From: JAWVYT01 sp046483065
Lineage (GTDB): Bacteria > Gemmatimonadota > Gemmatimonadetes > Longimicrobiales > RSA9
Reading direction: 5' to 3'
Length of the DNA stretch: 19,051 nt
NCBI GenBank assembly: GCA_046483065.1
Contig: JAWODW010000034.1
Location: forward strand, 1-19,051
Position 1 is the stretch's first letter. The number at the start of each line of letters is the position of its first letter. This document shows positions 13,706 through 19,051 of this stretch, one piece after another. The translations under genes were made by a program, and so were the position numbers. The notes below the pieces were generated by a model, which was given only the letters and a program-made list of their open reading frames with translations, was not told where the DNA came from and searched no databases.

Positions 13706-14761
13706 CTACCCCGCCAGCACCGTCTCCCAATCCCCGCCCAGCCGCACCAGCTCGTTGTCCCGCACCCAGACCTGGCCGCCGTGGCGGGCCACCTGCTCGT
13801 ACGCCCAGCGGGTGATGCGCAGCGACGCGCGCCGATCGTGGACCAGGCCGGCGTGCTCGAACCGACGGTCCAGCTCGTAGAGCTGCGTGTCGTTGGTGCG
13901 CTCGACCCAACGCTCCAGGTGCGGCACGGCGGCCAGGCGGTCTCCCTTGGCGCCGTTGCAGCCGTTGTGGGCCAGGACGAAGTTGTGGCCCAGGTCCAGC
14001 GGGTAGCGGCTCCAGGGGACGAAGTGGTCCACCGCCACCGAGCTCCGGAGCCGGCCCCGGCAGTAGAAACACTCCCCGTCCTGGACGTCCTCCAGGATCT
14101 CCCGGACCCGGGACAGGTCCCGGCGCTGGGTGCCGAACAGGAAGTGCCGGAGCTCGGCCTCGGCGCCCAACCGCGCGTCGTTGGTCCGGCGCACGTGCTG
14201 CGTCCACGCCCCCTGCACCATCTCGGTGATCAGCGAGTAGAACTGCCGGAAGCAGTAGGCGACGCCGGGCTTCAGCACGATCTCCGGCGGGTTCTCCTCT
14301 TCCTGGTGCTCGTACAGGAACTCGAGGCGCTCGGTGCCCACCGTCTGAAGCTTCCACAGCGGCATCCGCCGGACCGTCCGCTCCACGCGACCCAGCACGC
14401 CCCGCCAGGCGTCGCTGGATTCCAGCCTCCCCAGGCGGGCGTCGTATTCGGCACGGGCCTCCCGGACGACGTTGACCACCGCCGCCTGCCGGCCGGTGTT
14501 CTGCCTCAGCGGCGCGTCCACGTCCCCGGCCGGGAACGGCGCCGCCTGGCGCCAGTAAAGCCGGACGAACTGGTCGGCCAGGTCCCGGGTCGAGAGCGTC
14601 AACGGGGCCCCGGTGTCGTCGCCCTGGGTCACGCACAGGTCCGCGATGGCGTGCAGCAGCGCGTACTTGTACGTGGCCACGAACATCCCCTCGTCCAGCA
14701 GACGCCGCACCTTCTGGATGAACGCCAGCTGCGCCTCGGCCGTCGGGACCGCGTCCGTCAC
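13706..14761 (-). CDS. HNH endonuclease with an N-terminal helical domain
   Basis: 351 aa from GTG at 14761, which overlaps the HIT stop by four bases and lies behind GGAGGA. A long helical N-terminal part (1-220) begins QLAFIQKVRRLLDEGMFVAT, YKYALLHAIADL; I do not recognise it as a named domain. The HNH region is at 228-275: CFYC (Cys231, Cys234), DHF with Asp245-His246, GHN with Asn260, then HNGCNGAKGDRL. The last element has Asn269 and Lys272 in place of a third His, as in the HNN branch of the superfamily; one zinc could be held by Cys231 and Cys234 with Cys268 or others. It probably nicks or cuts DNA. It is third in the operon with the HEAT/SEC-C and HIT genes. Confidence 0.85.
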   Translation of the reverse strand: MTDAVPTAEAQLAFIQKVRRLLDEGMFVATYKYALLHAIADLCVTQGDDTGAPLTLSTRDLADQFVRLYWRQAAPFPAGDVDAPLRQNTGRQAAVVNVVREARAEYDARLGRLESSDAWRGVLGRVERTVRRMPLWKLQTVGTERLEFLYEHQEEENPPEIVLKPGVAYCFRQFYSLITEMVQGAWTQHVRRTNDARLGAEAELRHFLFGTQRRDLSRVREILEDVQDGECFYCRGRLRSSVAVDHFVPWSRYPLDLGHNFVLAHNGCNGAKGDRLAAVPHLERWVERTNDTQLYELDRRFEHAGLVHDRRASLRITRWAYEQVARHGGQVWVRDNELVRLGGDWETVLAG

Positions 14762-15150
14762 TCCTCCTCCCAGTACACCGCCTTCTCCGGCACCACCCAC
14801 CGGATCCCGCCCCGCGGGTCCGGCACGTCGCCGCCGTACCGGGGGATCACGTGGATGTGGGCGTGCCCCACCGTCTGGCCCGCCGCCTCGCCGTCGTTGA
14901 TCCCGATGTTGAACCCGTCGGGGTCATGCGACGCCACCAGCGCCGCCCTCACCTCGCCCGCCAGCTCCCAGAGCGCCGCCTGCTCCTCCGCCGGGAGGTC
15001 GTACAGGCCGGCGACGTGCCGGGTCGGGACCACCAGCGTGTGACCGGGCGTGACGGGGTACGCGTCCGGGATCGCGCGAGCGTGGGGCGCCGAGCGGAGG
15101 ATCCGGTCGGGCGCGAGGTCGCAGAACGGACAGTCGGTGGGGTTGGTCAC
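14758..15150 (-). CDS. HIT-family nucleotide hydrolase
   Basis: 130 aa from GTG at 15150, overlapping the preceding stop by four bases (GTGA). CPFC at residues 7-10 is the usual zinc pair; the HIT motif GHAHIHVIPR gives His96, His98 and His100, of which the central one would be nucleophilic. TPGHTLVVPTRHV, GFNIGINDGEAAGQTVGHAH and a C-terminal RWVVPEK complete a Fhit/Hit-like domain. Such enzymes hydrolyse dinucleoside polyphosphates or nucleoside phosphoramidates. Its tight coupling to an HNH nuclease and a SEC-C protein suggests a role linked to nucleotide signals or to nucleic acid end repair, but this is inference. Confidence 0.92.
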   Translation of the reverse strand: MTNPTDCPFCDLAPDRILRSAPHARAIPDAYPVTPGHTLVVPTRHVAGLYDLPAEEQAALWELAGEVRAALVASHDPDGFNIGINDGEAAGQTVGHAHIHVIPRYGGDVPDPRGGIRWVVPEKAVYWEEE

Positions 15151-16481
15151 GATGGTCCGGGGCGGCCGCAGCACTTCTTGTACTTCCGCCCGCTTCCGCA
15201 CGGGCACGGGTCGTTGCGGCCCACCGGCGCCGGGCCGTTCCGGGCCCCGTTGGTGGGGAAGGCGGAGAGGACGCCTTCCGGGTCGCCGTGGAGCTCGGCG
15301 AGGCGGGCCACCTCGGCCAGGAGCGTGGCCCGCCCGGCGCTCACGGACTCGATGCCGCGCTCCAGCAGCCACCGGCAGGCGGCGATGAGGATCTCCCACG
15401 AGAGCATCTCGTCCGCGATCTCTTCCTGCTCTGCGGCGTTCCGGGGCTCGGGCGAGAGGTAGCCGAGCGCCATGCACTCGTCCTCGGCCACGCCGAGGAC
15501 GTCGAAGAGGTCGTCGGTGTCCAGCTCGTCCCGCATCTCACCCAGGAAGCGGTGCTGCACGGCGGCCATGGACACCGCCGTCTCGGGGCAGACCGGCATC
15601 CCCGTCGCCTCGAAGAGCTCGACGCCGCAGCAGTCGCACCGCTCGGGCTCCTCCGCGTCTTCCCACGGCTGCGCCAGGATCTCCTCGAGAGAGAGGACGG
15701 CGTGGCTCTGCCGCGCGTCGCGGGCCTTCTCCTCCTCTCGGATCACCGCACTCATCACGGGCCAGCTGGGCGCCATGGCGCCGATGGCCGGACGGAAGCG
15801 GTAGCGGAGCCGCCAGTCGGCCTCGTGGAACCGCTTCACGTCCCGGTCGGCCTGGTGCAGCGCCCGGATCGCGTCCTCGAGCTCGGTGCGCTGCCACGGC
15901 TCGACGCGCGGGAGGGCCGCCATCAGGACGGTCACCGCTTCCTTCCGCCCCTGATCGCCCAGCGCGTTCCCTATGACGTCGGCCAGCTCCGGGTCGCTCT
16001 CCAGGGCCGCGACCAGGAGCTCGTACGCCGCGTCGTCCTCGATCCAACCGGCAACGGCGTACGCCCAGAGGCGCTGCTCCGGCGACCCCGCCTCCAGCAG
16101 CTCCCGGACGTCCTCCAGCGCCGGCGGACCGAGCTTCGCCAGCGCTTCGGCCGCGACCATCGGGAGGATATGAGCGTCGGGCCCCGCGCCCCGGATCACC
16201 TCCAGCAGGATCGGCACCGACCGGGGGTCGCGGAGCTCACCGAGCAGAACCAGAAGCCAGATCGGGTCGGGTTCGGAAGCCGCTTCGTCGTCGACCACGT
16301 GCCCGTCCACCACGTCCCGGGCGGCCTCGGCCCGGAGCGCGCGACGCAGCATCTCCATCACCGACTCGGTGGCGGCCTCGCCCCGGTCCAGCACCGCCTC
16401 CATGGCCCGCACCGGCATCCCCCGGGGATCGGTGGCGATGGACAGGACGAGAGCGTCGAGGTCCGGCGTCGGGAAGCGCAT
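15147..16481 (-). CDS. HEAT-repeat protein with SEC-C zinc motif
   Basis: 444 aa. Residues about 70-210 are alpha-helical with HEAT/PBS-lyase-like repeats (IWLLVLLGELRDPRSVPILL, MVAAEALAKLGPPALEDVRE and similar). A small Cys cluster CDCCGVELF...PVC lies at 282-298 (Cys282, 284, 285, 298). The C-terminus carries the SEC-C metal motif DPCPCGSGRKYKKCCG (Cys426, Cys428, Cys437, Cys438) as in SecA, where it binds zinc and contacts nucleic acid or protein partners. It is likely a scaffold or sensor. Start ATG at 16481; no clear ribosome site. It is first in the operon with the HIT and HNH genes, all linked by GTGA overlaps. Confidence 0.88.
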   Translation of the reverse strand: MRFPTPDLDALVLSIATDPRGMPVRAMEAVLDRGEAATESVMEMLRRALRAEAARDVVDGHVVDDEAASEPDPIWLLVLLGELRDPRSVPILLEVIRGAGPDAHILPMVAAEALAKLGPPALEDVRELLEAGSPEQRLWAYAVAGWIEDDAAYELLVAALESDPELADVIGNALGDQGRKEAVTVLMAALPRVEPWQRTELEDAIRALHQADRDVKRFHEADWRLRYRFRPAIGAMAPSWPVMSAVIREEEKARDARQSHAVLSLEEILAQPWEDAEEPERCDCCGVELFEATGMPVCPETAVSMAAVQHRFLGEMRDELDTDDLFDVLGVAEDECMALGYLSPEPRNAAEQEEIADEMLSWEILIAACRWLLERGIESVSAGRATLLAEVARLAELHGDPEGVLSAFPTNGARNGPAPVGRNDPCPCGSGRKYKKCCGRPGPS

Positions 16482-16542
16482 GAAGCGAAGCTATGCACCG
16501 GCCCGGATCAGGGCCAGGTTCACGGGTGATCGGGACACGTGG

Positions 16543-16840
16543 CGGCGGGTCGGGGCGACTTGTCGGCAGTGGCGAGCGGCCGGAGCGGTGAAAAATTGCG
16601 ATGTGGTGCTCTGTTGGGCCACCATATCGCGTTTTTCCACCCGGAGCGGGGGACAATTGCACTTCCGCGGAAACAGCCGGCTCGCCGGATCGCGATTTTG
16701 TACGCTTCAGGTGGGGAAACTGCGATCTGAGCGCGCGCGCGACGGCGAGATCGCACTTTTCCCCCCACCTCGCCCCGCAGCGCGAACAACCAGCAAGTCA
16801 GGCGGCCGAAAGCGGGCTCAAGTCATCCACCGAAGGCCGC
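16543..16840. repeat. 295-bp palindromic-module repeat, copy 2
   Basis: Same order of elements as the copy at 12523-12816 with scattered substitutions and one or two small indels. The first stem is less perfect here, while the second stem (GGGGAAACTGCGATCT against AGATCGCACTTTTCCCC) is retained. It lies between the start of the HEAT/SEC-C gene and the 3' end of the second DUF2442 gene. The rest of 16482-16890 shows no gene. Confidence 0.85.
16798..16840 (-). pseudogene. 3'-end remnant of a DUF2283 gene carried by the repeat
   Basis: Minus-strand reading gives RPSVDDLSPLSAA and a stop, against RPSADDLSPLSAA and the stop of the DUF2283 gene at 12774. No upstream part of that gene is present here. 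The fragment marks the edge of the duplicated block. Confidence 0.7.
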
Positions 16841-16890
16841 AACAGTTAGCCGAGCGTCCGTGAATGGAGGATCTCGCGCCCCGTTCGGGG

Positions 16891-17172
16891 CTACCCGGTC
16901 TCCTGCTCCATCCACTCAGGTCGCGCGATCCCGTACAAAACGTCCGGATCGATATCGGCGCCATTGGGCCACACGATGGTGCCCAGCTCCGGGTCCAATT
17001 CCACGGCCTCGAAGAACGCGCGTTCGTTGCGTACGCGCTCGAAGATCGGCCCTCGCAGGAACGGCTCGATGTCGATCACTCGTTCCGTCCCGTCGGTGAA
17101 TCCGACACGAATCCGGAATCCTTCTAACGGCGTCACCCGATCGACCCTTACCATTCGCATACTCCCTCTCAT
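16891..17172 (-). CDS. DUF2442 protein
   Basis: 93 aa from ATG at 17172, overlapping the upstream stop by four bases (ATGA); ATG at 17154, seven bases after GGGAG, is an alternative. VDRVTPLEGFRIRVGFTDGT, ERVIDIEPFLRGPIFERVRN, FFEAVELDPELGTIVWPNGA and DIDPDVLYGIARPEW are the hallmarks of DUF2442. Family members pair with DUF4160 proteins in compact two-gene operons that look like toxin-antitoxin modules; DUF2442 is usually taken as the antitoxin side. No HTH is present, unlike the 8976-9452 relative. Confidence 0.88.
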   Translation of the reverse strand: MRGSMRMVRVDRVTPLEGFRIRVGFTDGTERVIDIEPFLRGPIFERVRNERAFFEAVELDPELGTIVWPNGADIDPDVLYGIARPEWMEQETG

Positions 17173-17429
17173 TTGAGCCCCGCGATGCGTTCGAGGGGCT
17201 CACCGTGCCGCGCCGCCTCCCAGTTGTTCCGCAGCTCCAGGCGATGCAGCGCAGCCCATTCGAGTACCAAGCCCAGCACTCGGTTGGGCAACGCCCCGCT
17301 TACCAGCTCCAGGGTGCCAATCGCCACCGTAGCTTCGTGCTCCGCATACTTCGCGTGGAAATGCGGCGGTCCATGATCATTGTAATACATCGCGATCGTG
17401 ATTCCGAAGAACTCGCTGATTCTCGGCAC
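17169..17429 (-). CDS. DUF4160 protein
   Basis: 86 aa from GTG at 17429, behind AAGGGG. PRISEFFGITIAMYYNDHGP, PHFHAKYAEHEATVAIGTLE and the helix RVLGLVLEWAALHRLELRNN, WEAARHG are typical of the DUF4160 family (NDHxPPHFHA). It is first in a two-gene operon with DUF2442. It is the clearest example of the pair in this window and shows that the pair at 8976-9646 is a second, more diverged version. Function is unproven; toxin activity is inferred from gene arrangement only. Confidence 0.9.
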   Translation of the reverse strand: MPRISEFFGITIAMYYNDHGPPHFHAKYAEHEATVAIGTLELVSGALPNRVLGLVLEWAALHRLELRNNWEAARHGEPLERIAGLK

Positions 17430-17465
17430 AGCACGCCCCTTGTATGGTCCAGGGGCACGTTCCCC

Positions 17466-17617
17466 GCGGGGTCGGGGCGCGGGTGTCCGCCTCGTCGCTT
17501 GGTCCTCACCCCATCATGACGGTCGCGGTGGAGTCCGGGTGCCGGGTGCGGCCCACGCTTGCCGGCAGGGCGGGTTCGCGGCGCGGGGTTGCGAAAGTCG
17601 CTCCTCGGCGGACACCC
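17466..17617. repeat. 135-bp inverted-terminus repeat, subtype B, copy 1
   Basis: Core 17481-17617 (137 bp) has ends GGGTGTCCGCC and GGCGGACACCC, a perfect 11-bp inverted pair. The left end continues TCGTCGCT, the right inner part reads GCGAAAGTCGCTCCTC. Homology with copy 2 begins at GCGGGGTCGGGGC (17466). Ends and inner blocks match subtype A, whereas the middle (CCTCACCCCATCATGACGG) is specific to subtype B. Confidence 0.8.
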
Positions 17618-17633
17618 GCACCCCTCCCTGGGT

Positions 17634-17770
17634 ATAGACGGGCCAGATCGGGAGGTACTCGCCGGGGACGATGCCGAAGAGGTAGATCAGCGGCGCCAGG
17701 CGACGACGGGTGGCGGCGGATCGCCGGAGCCGCCGCCGCGGTCCGGCGGGCCCGACCTTCCAGGGTGTGC
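17634..17770 (-). pseudogene. Fragment of an HNH restriction-type endonuclease gene
   Basis: Minus-strand reading gives LRRSAATRRR then PLIYLFGIVPGEYLPIWPV, which matches the internal LREAMRRRLPLVYFHGVVPGRYLAVWPV-type segment of HNH-containing putative restriction endonucleases. Nothing recognisable remains before KVGPAGP, where the HTH gene ends, and after WPV the frame runs into the subtype B repeat. It is therefore broken at both ends. The first 28 bases of the same segment, in the same orientation, are at the right edge of the window. Confidence 0.6.
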
Positions 17771-17778
17771 GATGTTCC

Positions 17779-18030
17779 CTACATTTCCAACTTCACGGCC
17801 TCACCGTCCGGGAATCTCGCCGTGATTTCCAGCTGTCCCCCCATAGCCTCGATGACTTCCCGGAGTGTGTCCACGTGCACGTTGCTGCGCTGCTCCAGCC
17901 TGGAGATGCCGGACTGATGGGCCCCGAGCCGGTCGGCGAGCTCGGCCTGGGTGAGGCCCCGGTGCTTGCGGAGTCCCGCGAGTCGCAGGCCAGTAAGGGC
18001 CGCATCGGTCTTTCTCCCGCGTGTCGCTAT
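17779..18030 (-). CDS. XRE-type HTH protein with apparent ATA start
   Basis: 83 aa. The frame reads ATRGRKTDAALTGLRLAGLR, then KHRGLTQAELADRLGAHQSG, ISRLEQRSNVHVDTLREVIE and a tail AMGGQLEITARFPDGEAVKL. This is a complete HTH domain of the Xre family, with the strand-containing tail common in antitoxins of the HigA/MqsA-like class. A stop closes the frame directly upstream and no ATG, GTG or TTG precedes the HTH, so ATA at 18030 is the only early start; it overlaps the TAG stop of the preceding gene as ATAG. Re-initiation after the upstream stop or a sequencing error could also explain it. Confidence 0.72.
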   Translation of the reverse strand: MATRGRKTDAALTGLRLAGLRKHRGLTQAELADRLGAHQSGISRLEQRSNVHVDTLREVIEAMGGQLEITARFPDGEAVKLEM

Positions 18031-18326
18031 TCACCCTCGGGTACGGAGTAGAGGTCGTGGTCGAAGTTGTAGCCACCGTACAGCTGCCACCGATCGAGTG
18101 CTTCCTTCCATAGCGTTGGATCGGCGAGCCGGACGGCCCTGTCGAGGCCGCAGTTGCGGAGCAGGAGGCCGAGCAGCTGCATCCGTCGATCGTCGGCCTC
18201 GGGGCCGCCGAGCAGGTACCCTTCGTGGAGCTCCATCCGTTCGGGCGCGAACGCCCTGGCCTGCGCGGTCGTGATCGGCTCCGGCCACCAGCAGGGGCGC
18301 GGCAGCTTCGTGTCCTGTCGGTCCAT
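18027..18326 (-). CDS. 99-aa protein of unknown family, partner of the HTH gene
   Basis: From ATG at 18326, preceded by GGAGGG with a four-base spacer, which decides the start against an upstream ATG at 18356. The protein reads WWPEPITTAQARAFAPERME, LHEGYLLGGPEADDRRMQLL, GLLLRNCGLDRAVRLADPTL, WKEALDRWQLYGGYNFDHDL. I do not recognise the family. The pattern ADDRRMQLLGLLLRNCGLDR suggests a helical core and the acidic, aromatic C-terminus is compact. Its size, overlap with the XRE-type gene and the neighbourhood of toxin-antitoxin genes make it a candidate toxin, by inference only. Confidence 0.75.
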   Translation of the reverse strand: MDRQDTKLPRPCWWPEPITTAQARAFAPERMELHEGYLLGGPEADDRRMQLLGLLLRNCGLDRAVRLADPTLWKEALDRWQLYGGYNFDHDLYSVPEGE

Positions 18327-18395
18327 CGGTCCCTCCGTGGTTCGAGTTGGACCCAAGATGGCGGACGGGTTGGGGCAGACCCATGGCGGGATGGG

Positions 18396-18437
18396 ACGAA
18401 AAGCTGGTCCGACGCGGACACCCGCACCCCTCCCTGT
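18396..18437. repeat. Solo right end of the 135-bp repeat
   Basis: GACGAAAAGCTGGTCC followed by GACGCGGACACCCGCACCCC and TCCCTG aligns with the right end of subtype B (GCGAAAGTCGCTCCTCGGCG, then GACACCCGCACCCCTCCCTG). There is no left end nearby, so it is a truncated copy, in the upstream region shared by two divergent genes. Confidence 0.6.
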
Positions 18438-18552
18438 CTGGGAATGCGGTGCCCCTCAAAGGTGAAACCCTCGCGGAGGATTTACACCCGTCGCCTCCCC
18501 TTCCCTCGACCGGGGAGAGCGGGTACCGTTCCTTATGGCCAATGAGGAGCAT

Positions 18553-18771
18553 ATGTCCGTCGACGAGCTGGCAACGGAAGCACTCAAGCTGTCCGCGGAA
18601 GACCGCGAGCGACTCGCTTTCGCGATCCTCTCCAGCATCCAGGGTGAGCTCGAGTACGAGTCGGAATGGGCGGAAGAGGCCCAGCGACGCCTCGAGCAGC
18701 TGGAGGACGGTTCCGTCGAGGCGATTCCTGCCGAAGACGTCTTCCGGGAGGCCCGGGAACGCCTGAAGTGA
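18553..18771 (+). CDS. Solitary addiction-module antitoxin (PF09720 type)
   Basis: 72 aa from ATG at 18553, which has GAGGAG just before it; the ATG at 18535 has none. SVDELATEALKLSAEDRERL, AFAILSSIQGELEYESEWAE, EAQRRLEQLEDGSVEAIPAE, DVFREARERLK matches the antitoxin at 13351-13617 in length and order, including the late PAEDV.REARE.L arm. No ParE/RelE gene follows: 70 bases later a 135-bp repeat begins and runs almost to the window end. The toxin may have been lost, or the antitoxin may act on the toxin of the other locus. Confidence 0.85.
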   Translation: MSVDELATEALKLSAEDRERLAFAILSSIQGELEYESEWAEEAQRRLEQLEDGSVEAIPAEDVFREARERLK

Positions 18772-18841
18772 GCCCCGCCGGTCCTCCAGGTTGTAGGCCA
18801 TCAGACAGCTTCCCGCCATCCATCTCCTTGAGCCCGTGCTT

Positions 18842-18993
18842 GCGGGGTCGGGGCACGGGTGTCCGCCTCGTCGCTGGGTCCTCACCCCATCATGACGGTC
18901 GCGGCGGGGTCCGGGTGCCGGGTGCGGCCCGCGCTTGCCGGCAGGGCGGGTTCACGGCACGGGGGTGCGAAAGTCGCTCCTCGGCGGACACCC
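18842..18993. repeat. 135-bp inverted-terminus repeat, subtype B, copy 2
   Basis: Core 18857-18993, again 137 bp, with the same 11-bp inverted ends as copy 1 and only a few substitutions by eye. It follows the solitary antitoxin gene. A run of C residues and a short hairpin-forming CCCCCC/GGGGGG pair follow the right end. Confidence 0.82.
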
Positions 18994-19023
18994 GCCCCCC
19001 CCCCTGAGTTGTGGGGGGTCCAC

Positions 19024-19051
19024 AGACGGGCCAGATCGGGAGGTACTCGCC
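19024..19051 (-). pseudogene. Edge of an HNH endonuclease gene or fragment at the window end
   Basis: These 28 bases are identical to 17636-17663 and read GEYLPIWPV on the minus strand. The N-terminal part, if present, lies beyond the window. After WPV the frame runs into the subtype B repeat as at the other locus. Confidence 0.55.

Noticed and set aside
15288..16529. Plus-strand open frame of 413 codons opposite the HEAT/SEC-C gene
   Set aside because: No domain and antisense-like composition; the minus-strand gene has HEAT repeats and a perfect SEC-C motif.
12523..16840. CRISPR array
   Set aside because: The repeated units are not evenly spaced with unique spacers; each of the two long copies is a whole, similar block, and no cas gene is near.
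16860..16885. GCCCC/GGGGC hairpin as a terminator of the DUF2442 operon
   Set aside because: The stem is only about five pairs and has no T tract on the minus strand.
5427..19051. Integron cassette array with attC sites (small toxin-antitoxin genes separated by palindromic repeats)
   Set aside because: The repeats lack GTTRRRY and RYYYAAC cores and have GGGTGTCCGC-type ends; genes are in operons with overlaps rather than single cassettes, and there is no integrase in the window.

Overview
This is a high-GC bacterial window. The organism is not identifiable with certainty. GC-rich codon use, DUF4382 lipoproteins with a C-terminal carboxypeptidase-regulatory-like domain, and a NatB-like permease fused to a CPBP protease together resemble Gemmatimonadota or a related environmental lineage; this is inference, because there is no rRNA or other phylogenetic marker here.

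Region 1 (1-6.8 kb, plus strand) concerns the cell envelope. Two paralogous DUF4382 lipoproteins (119-1051 and 5844-6803) flank a tight three-gene ABC export operon: an ABC-2 permease (1169-2464), a NatA-like ATPase (2479-3252), and a second ABC-2 permease fused to a CPBP (CAAX/Abi-type) intramembrane protease (3255-5426). Region 2 (6.8-11.2 kb) holds two paralogous small two-helix membrane proteins (7174-7746 and 9839-10390), a secreted ChaN/haem-uptake-like protein (7777-8913, minus), a DUF4160 plus DUF2442-like/HTH pair (8976-9646, minus) and a PepSY-type membrane protein (10593-11195).

Region 3 (11.2-19 kb, mostly minus) is accessory and rich in small modules: an S23-like four-helix protein with a FitA-like ribbon-helix-helix protein; a rhodanese; an addiction-antitoxin/ParE/DUF2283 operon; a HEAT/SEC-C - HIT - HNH operon; a second DUF4160/DUF2442 pair; an unknown 99-aa protein with an XRE-type HTH partner; and a solitary addiction-module antitoxin. 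Almost all adjacent minus-strand genes here overlap by exactly four bases, suggesting translational coupling.

Two dispersed repeat families run through the window. One is about 135 bp long, ends in inverted GGGTGTCCGC-type termini, and occurs as four copies plus a solo end. The other is about 295 bp, occurs twice, and is built of alternating palindromic modules; its second copy carries the last codons of a DUF2283 gene. Remnants of an HNH restriction-type endonuclease lie against two of the 135-bp repeats. Candidates for something undescribed are the HEAT/SEC-C-HIT-HNH operon, the unknown-protein/HTH pair with an apparent ATA start, and the two repeat families. The window has no tRNA, rRNA or CRISPR that I can see.
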